A stretch of 64,000 nt of DNA. Origin: CAZDVQ01 sp964508975. GTDB taxonomy: Bacteria; Bacteroidota; Bacteroidia; Chitinophagales; Saprospiraceae. The notes below the pieces were generated by a model that saw only the letters and a program-made list of their open reading frames with translations, had not been told where the DNA came from and did no database searches. Shown here in pieces: positions 15,043 through 23,832 of this stretch; within the stretch, counting starts at the first letter, position 1; each line of letters begins with the position of its first letter. A program made the translations under genes and the position numbers. The stretch is from NCBI GenBank assembly GCA_964508975.1, contig CAZDVQ010000001.1, positions 253,438 through 317,437 on the forward strand. Direction: 5' to 3'.

Positions 15043-16878
15043 ATGTTTAAACGAACACTATTTCTCTCGCTTATTGGATTATTCCTCAGCTTTTCGCTAC
15101 AAGCCAATGATGGCCCAGGAGAAAAGGCTATAAAGTCCCTAAATAACTTTGTATTCTTCACGAATACATCTATAGAGCAATTGGTCAATACTCGGCACGC
15201 CTTACAAGATTTCAACAGGATGTTGAACGAGTACTACAGGCGCCGCATTGACACGATTTACCTAGCCCCAATTGACATGTTGTCGGGGGTATCTTCAAAT
15301 GGCAAAACGATTGACGAACTTTATACGGTGCTCAAAGACAACCGCGAGGAGCAACTGCTAGACCGTTACCACAACGTGCTGATGGTTGAAGCTACTGACC
15401 TCTTGGTTATCATGCAGGATATTCAACAAGTTTGCGACGAGTTGCACGCTTACACCAATAAGCGTATGTATAAAACGGATACAGATTTTGCCTACCCGTA
15501 CTTACAACTGTACAAATTATCAAACTTGTTTACCCGTTTTAAGTGGGCACGTGACCACCTGAACGAAACCCTCAAAAATGTACACAAGGCATACCGGGTT
15601 CGTTTAACCAACCGCAAGATGTCATCGACCTACGAGATGATGAACGCTTGGCACAATGTTTCGGATAGCTTGATGTTTAACTTGGAAGAAGCCGATAGCC
15701 TACACGTTCAAGTTAAACTGGCCCAGCTCAAAACACTCCAAAACAAAATTGCCGGCTTGGTTAAGGTTGATATTGACTTGGAAGACGATTCGAAAATTGA
15801 AGGATTTATCCAGGTTTTCGACGATATGAAATCAAACGGCGAAGCTTATTTGAACTTTGCACGCAAGTATATTGGCCACTTCCCTGGGAATAAATTCTCC
15901 GAAAAATGTGGCCGCACATACTTTCACCCCAACGATTATAACCTCATCATGGCTAATGATGCATCGCGGACTTTCACCAGCGATTGCAATGATTTCATTG
16001 AGCTTACGGGCGAGCTTTACCTGCAATTTATAGAGGAAGTTCCAATCATCGACTTTATCGACGCACGCGAAAAAGATAAGCCTTCCATCGATTGGGATAA
16101 GGAAAACCCAAGGGCCAACGAACAACCCCTCGTTAGCCAACCTAGTACTCCGGTTGCTACCCCTGTTGCTCCTAAAGCAGCAAGTACACCTATAGTAGCA
16201 GAGGTTAAACCAAAGGTAGAAGCTATACCTAGCCTGGCTACAACACCAAGCACCGCACCCACGGTTGAAGTGCCTGTAACCAAAGTTGAAGCCAAACCAA
16301 TGACTATACAAACGGCCTTTGAACAAGCTGCGCCAATCAACTTGGTCTTGCTGCTCGACGTTTCGTCATCAATGGATTACAGCTACAAACTCCCATTGCT
16401 CAAAACCGCTATGGCAGAAGCGCTGTTGCACATGCGCCCCGAAGACCGTATTTCGCTCGTGATTTACTCCGGCGAGGCACGCCTCTTGCTCCGTTCAACT
16501 GCTTGCCGCGATATTGAAGTTATCAAGGAAGCCATCAACGAAATGGAATCTGGCAGCTACACCAATGTGGACAAAGGCCTTAAATTAGCTTATCTCGAAG
16601 CCAACCGTCACTTTATTAAAGGCGGCAACAACCGAATTATCATGGCTACCGATGGCCAGTTCCTGATTAAAGAAAGTACCAAAGACTTAATCAAGCGTAA
16701 ATCTGCTGGCGGTAATGTTGATCTCTCGGTGTTTTACTTCGACCTTAAAGAGCGCTCAAACACCAAAAAAATACTCGAAGAGCTTGCCCAAAAAGGCAAT
16801 GGCAGCTACGCATACATCAACCGCGACAATGCCATTCAGACCTTAGTACAAGTACTTACTGATATGCAAATCAAATAA
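15043..16878 (+). CDS. Secreted von Willebrand factor A domain protein
   Basis: A 611-residue protein with signal peptide MFKRTLFLSLIGLFLSFSLQA. Residues about 25-345 are mostly helical and of unknown family. A Pro/Ala/Val/Lys-rich linker spans about 365-425. The C-terminal VWA domain (about 430-610) has an intact metal-ion site: Asp439, Ser441 and Ser443 in DVSSS, a Thr in SGSYTNVDKGL, and Asp in ATDGQF. It probably mediates metal-dependent protein contacts in the periplasm or outside the cell. It ends at a strong bidirectional terminator. No MoxR partner is nearby. Confidence 0.85.
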   Translation: MFKRTLFLSLIGLFLSFSLQANDGPGEKAIKSLNNFVFFTNTSIEQLVNTRHALQDFNRMLNEYYRRRIDTIYLAPIDMLSGVSSNGKTIDELYTVLKDNREEQLLDRYHNVLMVEATDLLVIMQDIQQVCDELHAYTNKRMYKTDTDFAYPYLQLYKLSNLFTRFKWARDHLNETLKNVHKAYRVRLTNRKMSSTYEMMNAWHNVSDSLMFNLEEADSLHVQVKLAQLKTLQNKIAGLVKVDIDLEDDSKIEGFIQVFDDMKSNGEAYLNFARKYIGHFPGNKFSEKCGRTYFHPNDYNLIMANDASRTFTSDCNDFIELTGELYLQFIEEVPIIDFIDAREKDKPSIDWDKENPRANEQPLVSQPSTPVATPVAPKAASTPIVAEVKPKVEAIPSLATTPSTAPTVEVPVTKVEAKPMTIQTAFEQAAPINLVLLLDVSSSMDYSYKLPLLKTAMAEALLHMRPEDRISLVIYSGEARLLLRSTACRDIEVIKEAINEMESGSYTNVDKGLKLAYLEANRHFIKGGNNRIIMATDGQFLIKESTKDLIKRKSAGGNVDLSVFYFDLKERSNTKKILEELAQKGNGSYAYINRDNAIQTLVQVLTDMQIK

Positions 16879-16885
16879 TGAAAAA

Positions 16886-16913
16886 GGCCCCGCTGGATTT
16901 GTCCAGCGGGGCC
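16886..16913. terminator. Bidirectional rho-independent terminator
   Basis: A perfect 12-bp stem GGCCCCGCTGGA/TCCAGCGGGGCC with a TTTG loop, flanked by A and T runs. It lies between the convergent VWA and efflux adaptor genes and serves both strands. Confidence 0.92.
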
Positions 16914-16922
16914 TTTTGTTTT

Positions 16923-18041
16923 TTACTCGGTGGCATCTATGTAATAAACACCCTCGGTTACAAATTTCTGATCGGCAAAACCTGCATCGTATAGTTCAAA
17001 AACATCATCTTGAAGGTTACCTTTCAGCTCATGGCGCTCAAAATAGCGGCCATTTTCCGTGTAAGCCACAAACGTTTCACCGAACCTCAGTATAGCACTA
17101 GCCGGTAATACATAAGCTTCGTAGCTGCGTGTTGCAACCGATGCCTTAACCATTAAACCAGATACCATGGCAACATCGGCTTGTGGTATTTTGGCCAAGA
17201 CACTAGCTTGCGAGGATGCTTCACTGGTAGGCAAAATGGCTGTAACTAGTGCTGTGTATGTTTTAGCGGCACCTGGAATTTGTATAGTCACGGCTTGTCC
17301 AAGGGCAATTTTACCCAAATCTTTAGAGAAAACCTTCAGCTCCACTTGCCATTTACCTGATTCGGCCAATTCGAGCAAGGGCGTGCCGGGTTCCACAAAC
17401 TGCCCCTGCCTAGCTTGTACTAAGGTTATAATGCCGCTAACTGGTGCTTTAATATTCAAGTTAGCCTGTATACCCGATTGCTTAATGGCTGCGGGGTCGA
17501 ATCCAATTACAAATAACTGTTGTTCAATACTTTGCAACTTAATCTTCTCGGTTTGGAGTTGATGCATGGCTGATTCTACATTTTTGGTAGCCGTCGCTTC
17601 TCCAGCCGCCAAAGTCTGCACTCTTTTAAGTTCAGATTCTTGTAATTTGATGCGTTCAATGCTGGTCAAATACTGCTCCTGCAACTTGATGTACTCTGGG
17701 TCGTTGAGCACTGCCAGCAAATCGCCTTTTTGCACTCTAGCACCTGCAGATAGGTTCATTTTCACGATCCGGCCAGCCATGCCAACGCTAATGCGCTGCG
17801 TAGCTTCTGAGGGCAATTGCATATAGCCTGTACAGCTTAAAGGACTGTGCATCATTGTTTTAGCTGGTGAAGCTATTTTAATACCAGCCGATTTTTGCTG
17901 TTCTGCGCTCATTTCAACACGCCTTTGCTCTAGGCTAACGGTAGCAGTTTCCTCGGTCGGCTCGGTAGCCTCTGAGGATGTTTTCTTGCCGCAAGCCATC
18001 AATAAACTAAAGCTTGCAAGACTAATGATAATATATTTCAT
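16923..18041 (-). CDS. RND efflux periplasmic adaptor subunit (CusB/CzcB-like)
   Basis: A 372-residue membrane-fusion lipoprotein (signal MKYIIISLASFSLLMAC, Cys17). It bridges the inner-membrane RND pump and the outer-membrane channel. It shows a lipoyl half (GRIVKMNLSAGARVQKGDLLAVL at about residue 90), a helical hairpin (about 110-170), the second lipoyl half (IKAPVSGIITLVQARQGQFVEPG at about 200) and a beta-barrel region. It lies downstream of the RND-TolC fusion gene on the same strand, separated by a GC-rich repeat. Metal efflux is inferred from the HME-type pump next door. Confidence 0.92.
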   Translation of the reverse strand: MKYIIISLASFSLLMACGKKTSSEATEPTEETATVSLEQRRVEMSAEQQKSAGIKIASPAKTMMHSPLSCTGYMQLPSEATQRISVGMAGRIVKMNLSAGARVQKGDLLAVLNDPEYIKLQEQYLTSIERIKLQESELKRVQTLAAGEATATKNVESAMHQLQTEKIKLQSIEQQLFVIGFDPAAIKQSGIQANLNIKAPVSGIITLVQARQGQFVEPGTPLLELAESGKWQVELKVFSKDLGKIALGQAVTIQIPGAAKTYTALVTAILPTSEASSQASVLAKIPQADVAMVSGLMVKASVATRSYEAYVLPASAILRFGETFVAYTENGRYFERHELKGNLQDDVFELYDAGFADQKFVTEGVYYIDATE

Positions 18042-18078
18042 GATTGAAAATTTAAGTGGATTGTAATTTTTCAGATTG

Positions 18079-18192
18079 TTTTGGGCGCTTCCCTGCCAGC
18101 CCTACGGGCCAGCGGGCCGGTCCCTTCCAGGGTTCGCTTCGCTCCGTGCTTCGCACCTGGCCTTCGGCCAGCCCTCCAGGCACCTAGCGCAA
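18079..18192 (+). repeat. GC-rich modular intergenic element
   Basis: A clean full-length copy: left end TTTTGGGCGCTTCCC, internal GGGTTCGCTTCGCTCCGTGC and TTCGCACCTGG hairpin, CTGGCCTTCGGCCAG hairpin, right end GGCACCTAGCGCAA. The right end stops 4 bp from the stop codon of the RND pump gene (18197). The element separates pump and adaptor in an otherwise operon-like cluster. Confidence 0.85.
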
Positions 18193-18196
18193 TAGA

Positions 18197-21100
18197 TTAT
18201 TCTACGAGGTAAGTATATTCTACCAGCAAGCTGTTGTAGCGATGCACTAATTCCAAGTACTGCAAACGCAGGTTTGTACTAGTAGCCAGTGCCTGAATAA
18301 GCGTTGCAAAATCTGACTCACCCGATTGAATGGCTAGATTGGCACTGGATTCTAAAAAATCAACTTGATTATTCACCTGTGCCTCGAATGCTTTAATTTG
18401 GGCATCTACCAGTTGCAGCGACTCGTATTTTAAGCTCCTGGCATTATCGAGTTGTATTTCGGTCATGTCCAAGGCTTGCTTGGCCATTTCGATTTCCAGC
18501 TCGCTCCGCCTGAGTTTTGACTTTAAGTTGTTGCCCCAAATCGGGACACTCACCTCTACAGCAGCACCAACAAACCCACTCTTGCCTTCCAGTTGCTGTT
18601 GAAAAACTCCAACTGAAATGGCTGGTTTTTGCTGTGCCTTAACCATGTTAAACTCGTTTTGGGCTACCAAAACGCTGGCTTCTTGCACTTGCATCAAACT
18701 AGGGGATAAGGCCATCCCCTCTGTATACAAGAGCCTTAGTTGTGCATATTCAACATTACGATTATCAGGCATTAAAGTATCCGGAAGCCAAAGGTTCAAG
18801 GCAGTTTTAGCTTCCAATAACTGCTGCTGCATATCTAGCTTAGATTGTGCTACGCTGGCAAGCTGTAATTCGGCCAAGGCCAAGTCTAGCCTACTAGATG
18901 TTCCGGTTTGTACTTGAAGTTTGATTTTTTGGACAAAATCAACATAGCGATTTTCCGTTTGTGTCAGCAAATCCATTTTTGCACCAACATACTGGTAGCT
19001 ATACCAAGCACTACGAATCTCTTGTTTCAAGATGCGTCGGTAATTTTCCAAGTCGCGCGTAGAGCGATTGACCATGCTTTCCGCTAGCGCAAGTCGTTGT
19101 TTTGGCATACCAATTTGCCCTAAGGGTTGGTCAATCTGGGCCCAATAATCAAAATTACTTGCGTTGATTTGGCCCGTCTGCACCGAAAAAACGGTTGGTC
19201 CAAACTGTTTAGTTTGCTGCTTAAGTGCTTCGTCAGCTTCAACCTGCAAGCCCAATTGTTTTACCCCAGGATGTTGTACCAGTACATAATCAATAGCCTT
19301 TAGTAACTCTGGGCTATCGGTTTGTGCCCACAAACCTTGAGTACCTCCAAGTAGCATCATGAGCCCAATAACCGTGGCCGATTTTATCTTTTTAGGCCAA
19401 ACGAAAGCTTGATGCGTTAATAAATAAACTACTGGCAAAACTATCAAGGTCAATAAGGTAGCTGAAATAAGCCCACCTATGACCACCGTCGCCAAAGGTT
19501 TTTGCACCTCGGCTCCCGCCGAGGTAGAAATAGCCATAGGCAAAAAGCCTAAGGCAGCCACAGCAGCTGTCATGATTACAGGCCGCAGCCGCACCGAAGC
19601 ACCTTCTATAATTATGTCTTTAAGCTTTTGTGTAGCATCCATCTTTCTGAGTTCATTTAAAAAACTGACCAAAACAAGCCCGTTCAACACGGCTACACCA
19701 AACAACGCGATAAAGCCCACCCCAGCTGAAATACTAAAGGGCATTCCACGCAAGGTCAGCGCAAATACACCACCAATCGCCGATAAAGGCACTGCCGTGA
19801 ATATAATGAGCGCATATTTCATAGATCGGAAAGCAAAGTACAGCAACAGTAATATCAGGGCTAGCGCTATTGGAACTACTACTTGCAGACGTTTCTTGGC
19901 TGCAATTAGATTTTCAAATTGCCCCCCGTATTTGATATAATAGCCAGGTGGCAAGTCAAGCTGCGCATCTAGTTTTTGGCTTATCTCGGTAATCAATGAC
20001 TGAACATCTCTATTGCGTACATTGATCCCAACTTTTACCAATCGTCGGGCCTCTTCTCTAGATACCAGCATGGGGCCATCTTCAAACGATAAAGTAGCCA
20101 CTTCGCTTAATGGCAAAACACCTCCATCTGGTAATTGAACTGTTAAACTGGCGAGGTCAATATTTTGTCGAGATTGGCTATCCAGCCTAACAACTAAATC
20201 AAACTTGCGTTCTCCTTCGTAAATGACACCACTTTTTTCACCCGCAAAAGCAGTCCGTACAATGGCGTTCAAATCAACCACGTTCAAACCATACCGAGCA
20301 ACTTGCATTTCATCGAACTTGACCATAAGTTGAGGCAAACCTTCGGTTTGTTCTACCCGGATATCTCCTGCACCTGGAATACTTTCGACTATTTTAGCCG
20401 ACTTGGCAGCCAGTTGAGCTAAAACCTCTAGGTCTTCCCCAAATATTTTAATGGCTATGTCCGTTTTAGCGCCTGTCATCAATTCATTGAAACGCAGCTG
20501 TATGGGTTGCGAAAACTCAAACCCTGCCCAAGATATATGGCGCTCGAGTAATGCCTTCATCTTGCTCACCATTTCGTCCCTGGAGTGTGCGCTGGTCCAT
20601 TCCTCTTGTGGTTTCATCGAAATCATAATGTCTGAATCTTCGATGGCCATAGGGTCGGTAGGCACCTCTGCGGTACCAATTTTAGATATAACTTGCTTTA
20701 CTTCAGGGAATGAATCCAACAACAGTTTTTCGGTCAATGTACTGGTATGTACACTTTCCGATAAAGCACTGCCCGGCTTGATAGTCATCTGCACGGCCAA
20801 GTCACCTTCTTCTAAGGTTGGAATAAACTCACCACCCAATCTTGAAAACACAATAATTGTGGCTACCAAGCTCAACAATGCTGTACCGACTACCCAATAT
20901 GGCCTATCAAGTGCCCTTTTTAATTGTTTTTTATAGATGGATTGTAAAAAATAGACAAACCGATCGGCTAGTGTCATCTGGGGATTTACATCGCGTTTCA
21001 AGAATAGACTAGCCATTACCGGAACATAAGTGATAGACAATATCATCGCCCCTAGCACCGCAAATGATACCGTTTGGGCCATTGGCCTAAACATTTTACC

Positions 21101-22519
21101 TTCAATACCTGTCAGGAACATGATTGGCATAAATACCACGAGGATGATTAATACGCCAAATACTGCCGAAGTATAAATCTGGGATGAAGCGCGCATCACT
21201 AAGTTATCCATGCCTTCTTTACTTACGCTCGTGCCCTTATGCTGGTGGTGTAGCTTGTGCAGAATGGCTTCAACAACTATCACGGCACCGTCCACAACGA
21301 TACCAAAGTCGATGGCCCCCAATGACATCAAATTGGCCGATACGCCTAAAGCATTCATACATATAAAGGCAAACAACATGGATAATGGTATAACCGAAGC
21401 CACGATAAATCCTGCTCTCCAATTGCCTAGCAACAATATCAAAACCAACACAACGATAATGGCCCCCTCTAGCAGGTTCTTACTCACGGTGTGAATAGTT
21501 TTCGAAACAAGTTCAGACCGATCTAAATAAGGCACTATCGTAATACCCTTGGGTAATGTCTTCTGCACGGCTTCCATCTTGGCGTGCACAGCCTTGATGG
21601 TACGGGAAGAACTGGCCCCTTTCAACATCAAGGTGATACCACCGACGGTTTCACCAAGACCATTGGCAGTCATGGCTCCAAATCTTGGCGCAAAACCATA
21701 ACCAACTCGGGCAATGTCTCGGACTAAAATAGGAACTTCGTCGACATGTGTAACTACAATATTTTCAATGTCCGCTTTCGTTTTGGCCACACCTTCTGTC
21801 CTGATATACCATGCGTTACTACCCTTTTCGATATAGCTACCTCCCGAGTTCTGGTTATTCCGAGCCAATGCATCAAATACATCCGTTAAACTCAAGTTGA
21901 AGCCACGCAACTGGTCAGGGTTCACGGCTACCTCATATTGCTTTAAATAGCCCCCAAAGCTCGAAATTTCGACAATGCCAGGGATACCACTAAGTTGACG
22001 TTTTACAATCCAGTCTTGGATAGTCCGTAGTTCTGTAATGTCATATTGACCCTTATAAGCCTCATCTACCTGCAAGGTATACTGAAAAATTTCACCGAGA
22101 CCAGTTGTAACCGGCATGAGTTCAGGGCTGAAACCATCAGGCAAATCACCTTCGGCAAGACCAATCTGCTCACTTACTATCTGCCTAGCACGGTATGTGT
22201 CAGTACCCTCATGAAAGACCACCGTAATAACGGATAGGCCAAACCTTGATATTGACCTAATTTCATGAACACCGGCTATATTGGTCAGCACCCTTTCCAA
22301 GGGCTGCGTAATGTATTGTTCTACCTCTTGCGGGGCCAAGGCTGTGGCCACCGTAACGACTTGTACTTGATTGTTGGTAATATCTGGCACTGCATCTAAG
22401 GCCAGGTTTTTAGTTACAAACCCGCCAGCTACTACAAGCGCTATTATACCAACAAACACCAATAACTTGTTCTTTATCGAGAACTCGATAATTGGATTTT
22501 GCTTAAAATCATGATCCAT
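18197..22519 (-). CDS. Heavy-metal RND efflux pump fused to a TolC-type outer-membrane factor
   Basis: A 1440-residue fusion. Residues 1 to about 1035 are a CusA/CzcA-type proton-driven pump: N-terminal PDITNNQVQVVTVA, and the charged TM4 motif with Asp404, Asp410 and Glu417 (AIDFGIVVDGAVIVVEAI), which fits divalent-cation HME exporters better than the Cu/Ag type. The last pump helix is followed by VIGLMMLLGGTQGLWAQ (about 1030-1046), which looks like a retained signal peptide. Residues about 1047-1440 are TolC-like long helices and strands. Similar fusions are known in Bacteroidota. The adaptor is encoded downstream and a small exported protein upstream. Confidence 0.93.
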   Translation of the reverse strand: MDHDFKQNPIIEFSIKNKLLVFVGIIALVVAGGFVTKNLALDAVPDITNNQVQVVTVATALAPQEVEQYITQPLERVLTNIAGVHEIRSISRFGLSVITVVFHEGTDTYRARQIVSEQIGLAEGDLPDGFSPELMPVTTGLGEIFQYTLQVDEAYKGQYDITELRTIQDWIVKRQLSGIPGIVEISSFGGYLKQYEVAVNPDQLRGFNLSLTDVFDALARNNQNSGGSYIEKGSNAWYIRTEGVAKTKADIENIVVTHVDEVPILVRDIARVGYGFAPRFGAMTANGLGETVGGITLMLKGASSSRTIKAVHAKMEAVQKTLPKGITIVPYLDRSELVSKTIHTVSKNLLEGAIIVVLVLILLLGNWRAGFIVASVIPLSMLFAFICMNALGVSANLMSLGAIDFGIVVDGAVIVVEAILHKLHHQHKGTSVSKEGMDNLVMRASSQIYTSAVFGVLIILVVFMPIMFLTGIEGKMFRPMAQTVSFAVLGAMILSITYVPVMASLFLKRDVNPQMTLADRFVYFLQSIYKKQLKRALDRPYWVVGTALLSLVATIIVFSRLGGEFIPTLEEGDLAVQMTIKPGSALSESVHTSTLTEKLLLDSFPEVKQVISKIGTAEVPTDPMAIEDSDIMISMKPQEEWTSAHSRDEMVSKMKALLERHISWAGFEFSQPIQLRFNELMTGAKTDIAIKIFGEDLEVLAQLAAKSAKIVESIPGAGDIRVEQTEGLPQLMVKFDEMQVARYGLNVVDLNAIVRTAFAGEKSGVIYEGERKFDLVVRLDSQSRQNIDLASLTVQLPDGGVLPLSEVATLSFEDGPMLVSREEARRLVKVGINVRNRDVQSLITEISQKLDAQLDLPPGYYIKYGGQFENLIAAKKRLQVVVPIALALILLLLYFAFRSMKYALIIFTAVPLSAIGGVFALTLRGMPFSISAGVGFIALFGVAVLNGLVLVSFLNELRKMDATQKLKDIIIEGASVRLRPVIMTAAVAALGFLPMAISTSAGAEVQKPLATVVIGGLISATLLTLIVLPVVYLLTHQAFVWPKKIKSATVIGLMMLLGGTQGLWAQTDSPELLKAIDYVLVQHPGVKQLGLQVEADEALKQQTKQFGPTVFSVQTGQINASNFDYWAQIDQPLGQIGMPKQRLALAESMVNRSTRDLENYRRILKQEIRSAWYSYQYVGAKMDLLTQTENRYVDFVQKIKLQVQTGTSSRLDLALAELQLASVAQSKLDMQQQLLEAKTALNLWLPDTLMPDNRNVEYAQLRLLYTEGMALSPSLMQVQEASVLVAQNEFNMVKAQQKPAISVGVFQQQLEGKSGFVGAAVEVSVPIWGNNLKSKLRRSELEIEMAKQALDMTEIQLDNARSLKYESLQLVDAQIKAFEAQVNNQVDFLESSANLAIQSGESDFATLIQALATSTNLRLQYLELVHRYNSLLVEYTYLVE

Positions 22520-22789
22520 GGTTAAAATATTTACGAAGCGCCTTGCATAAAATGCCTAGCCCTTGTTTAAAAGTTTAACCTAGTGTCGAATCCGGGAAAT
22601 CAATGCTTTCCTATCTTGAATATATATTTCGTTTATGGCATTTACACCATAAGTAAACCGGTAACTTTAGTAGCCATTAATGGCTTCAAAGTGGGTTAAG
22701 CAAAAAACAAGGGATAGGATACTTAATTCTAATTTGCCCAATGCGTACACTAGGTAATTCGTTTACGCTTATGCATGATATAAATGCAT
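22520..22789. promoter_or_regulatory. Intergenic region upstream of the metal pump, with 14-bp palindrome
   Basis: This 270-bp gap holds a perfect palindrome AGCCATTAATGGCT (22672-22685) and a short inverted repeat TTATGG/CCATAA just before it. They lie about 150 bp upstream of the pump start and could be an operator. No regulator gene is adjacent and no clear TAnnTTTG box is seen on the minus strand. Nothing else is recognised here. Confidence 0.4.
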
Positions 22790-23179
22790 CTAGGATAAAC
22801 TAGGAGGCCCCCGCAGTGGTCGGCAAGTGATATCATCTTGCTGTTGAAAAACAAGAGTAACTTGACAACAGACCTGCTCTGTTACAGGTGTAAGTAAGCT
22901 ACTGTATAAATTATCAAATACTTCAATTAAAGCCAATAGTTGTACATCCAACTGCTGGCTATCTACCTGGTGGGTATTTACTGCATCAAGGTGATTTGAG
23001 CCCAAATCAATGAGTACAATCCTTTTAAGTAATTGTAAGGGATTGCTTGGTGCTGCTTGTGAAATACCGTTTATACTAGACAGTTGCTCCGCTTGCTGGT
23101 GCATATGGGGCACAACCATGTGCAAGGTCATTAATGACCAAGACATGAACAGCATGAACATCTGAATACTTTTTACCAT
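22790..23179 (-). CDS. Small exported protein of metal-efflux clusters, unknown function
   Basis: A 129-residue protein; the ATG at 23179 opens MVKSIQMFMLFMSWSLMTLH, a membrane anchor or signal peptide, followed directly by VVPHMHQQ. The middle is helical and Leu-rich, and a Cys pair occurs in EQVCCQVTLVF. It ends CRPLRGPPSLS; an RGPP-type C-terminus is something I recall from small Bacteroidota proteins encoded with Cus/Czc pumps. The His and Cys residues may bind metal. It lies 22 bp after cdd and 270 bp before the pump gene. Confidence 0.65.
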   Translation of the reverse strand: MVKSIQMFMLFMSWSLMTLHMVVPHMHQQAEQLSSINGISQAAPSNPLQLLKRIVLIDLGSNHLDAVNTHQVDSQQLDVQLLALIEVFDNLYSSLLTPVTEQVCCQVTLVFQQQDDITCRPLRGPPSLS

Positions 23180-23201
23180 GACGCAAAGATACGAATATTT
23201 T

Positions 23202-23693
23202 TTACTTCTTACCCAGTAGGCTCTTGGCATCAAAAGCTAAAGGTAAAAACTGAGCTATACTATCACTAATCATGACCAGCGCAGTTTGCCCTTGTAGTAT
23301 TAATCGGATGGCTTGCCCATAACGGAACTCGGATTCTGCAATAACTTGCCTACAAGCCCCACAAGGCGGAATAGGATGCTCCAAAATATGCCCTGATGCC
23401 TGAGCCGTTATGGCCATAGCTACCGGTTTTGCTGTTGGATATTGCGCATTTGCGGCAAATAAGGCTACTCTTTCGGCACATAAACCCGAAGGGTATGCCG
23501 CGTTTTCCTGGTTATTTCCCCTGAAAACAATACCGTTATCAAGCAAAACGGCGGCACCCACCAAAAAATTAGAATATGGGGCGTAAGCATTGGCCATGCT
23601 TTCCTTGGCTGCTTGTAGCAAATTTGCATCGGTCTGAGACAACTCCGATTCATCGCACAAATCGAAAGCTAATTGTATATGTACTTTTTCCAT
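23202..23693 (-). CDS. cdd: Cytidine deaminase
   Basis: A 163-residue zinc enzyme that converts cytidine and deoxycytidine to uridine forms for pyrimidine salvage. The zinc site is complete: Cys72 and the proton-shuttling Glu74 in SGLCAERVALF, and Cys111 and Cys114 in PPCGACRQV. The FRGNNQENAAYPSG substrate segment is also present. The length fits the short tetrameric class with a slightly extended N-terminus. Downstream is the small exported protein, 22 bp away, probably on the same transcript though functionally unrelated. Confidence 0.95.
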   Translation of the reverse strand: MEKVHIQLAFDLCDESELSQTDANLLQAAKESMANAYAPYSNFLVGAAVLLDNGIVFRGNNQENAAYPSGLCAERVALFAANAQYPTAKPVAMAITAQASGHILEHPIPPCGACRQVIAESEFRYGQAIRLILQGQTALVMISDSIAQFLPLAFDAKSLLGKK

Positions 23694-23777
23694 GAGGGGG
23701 TTGATGCTTGATACTGGTTAAATCTAACCCTAACCAGCGGTCCAAAGATACTGCTACCAATCGATATAGTACAATAA

Positions 23778-23807
23778 AAAAGGCGTTACCCTAGAGCAAC
23801 GCCTTTT
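23778..23807. terminator. Rho-independent terminator
   Basis: A 10-bp stem AAAAGGCGTT/AACGCCTTTT with a 10-nt loop. It lies 25 bp beyond the stop of the minus-strand low-complexity gene (A/T tails read either way) and just upstream of cdd. Confidence 0.85.
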
Positions 23808-23832
23808 CGTGTGTATTTGTTTGGACTAAATA

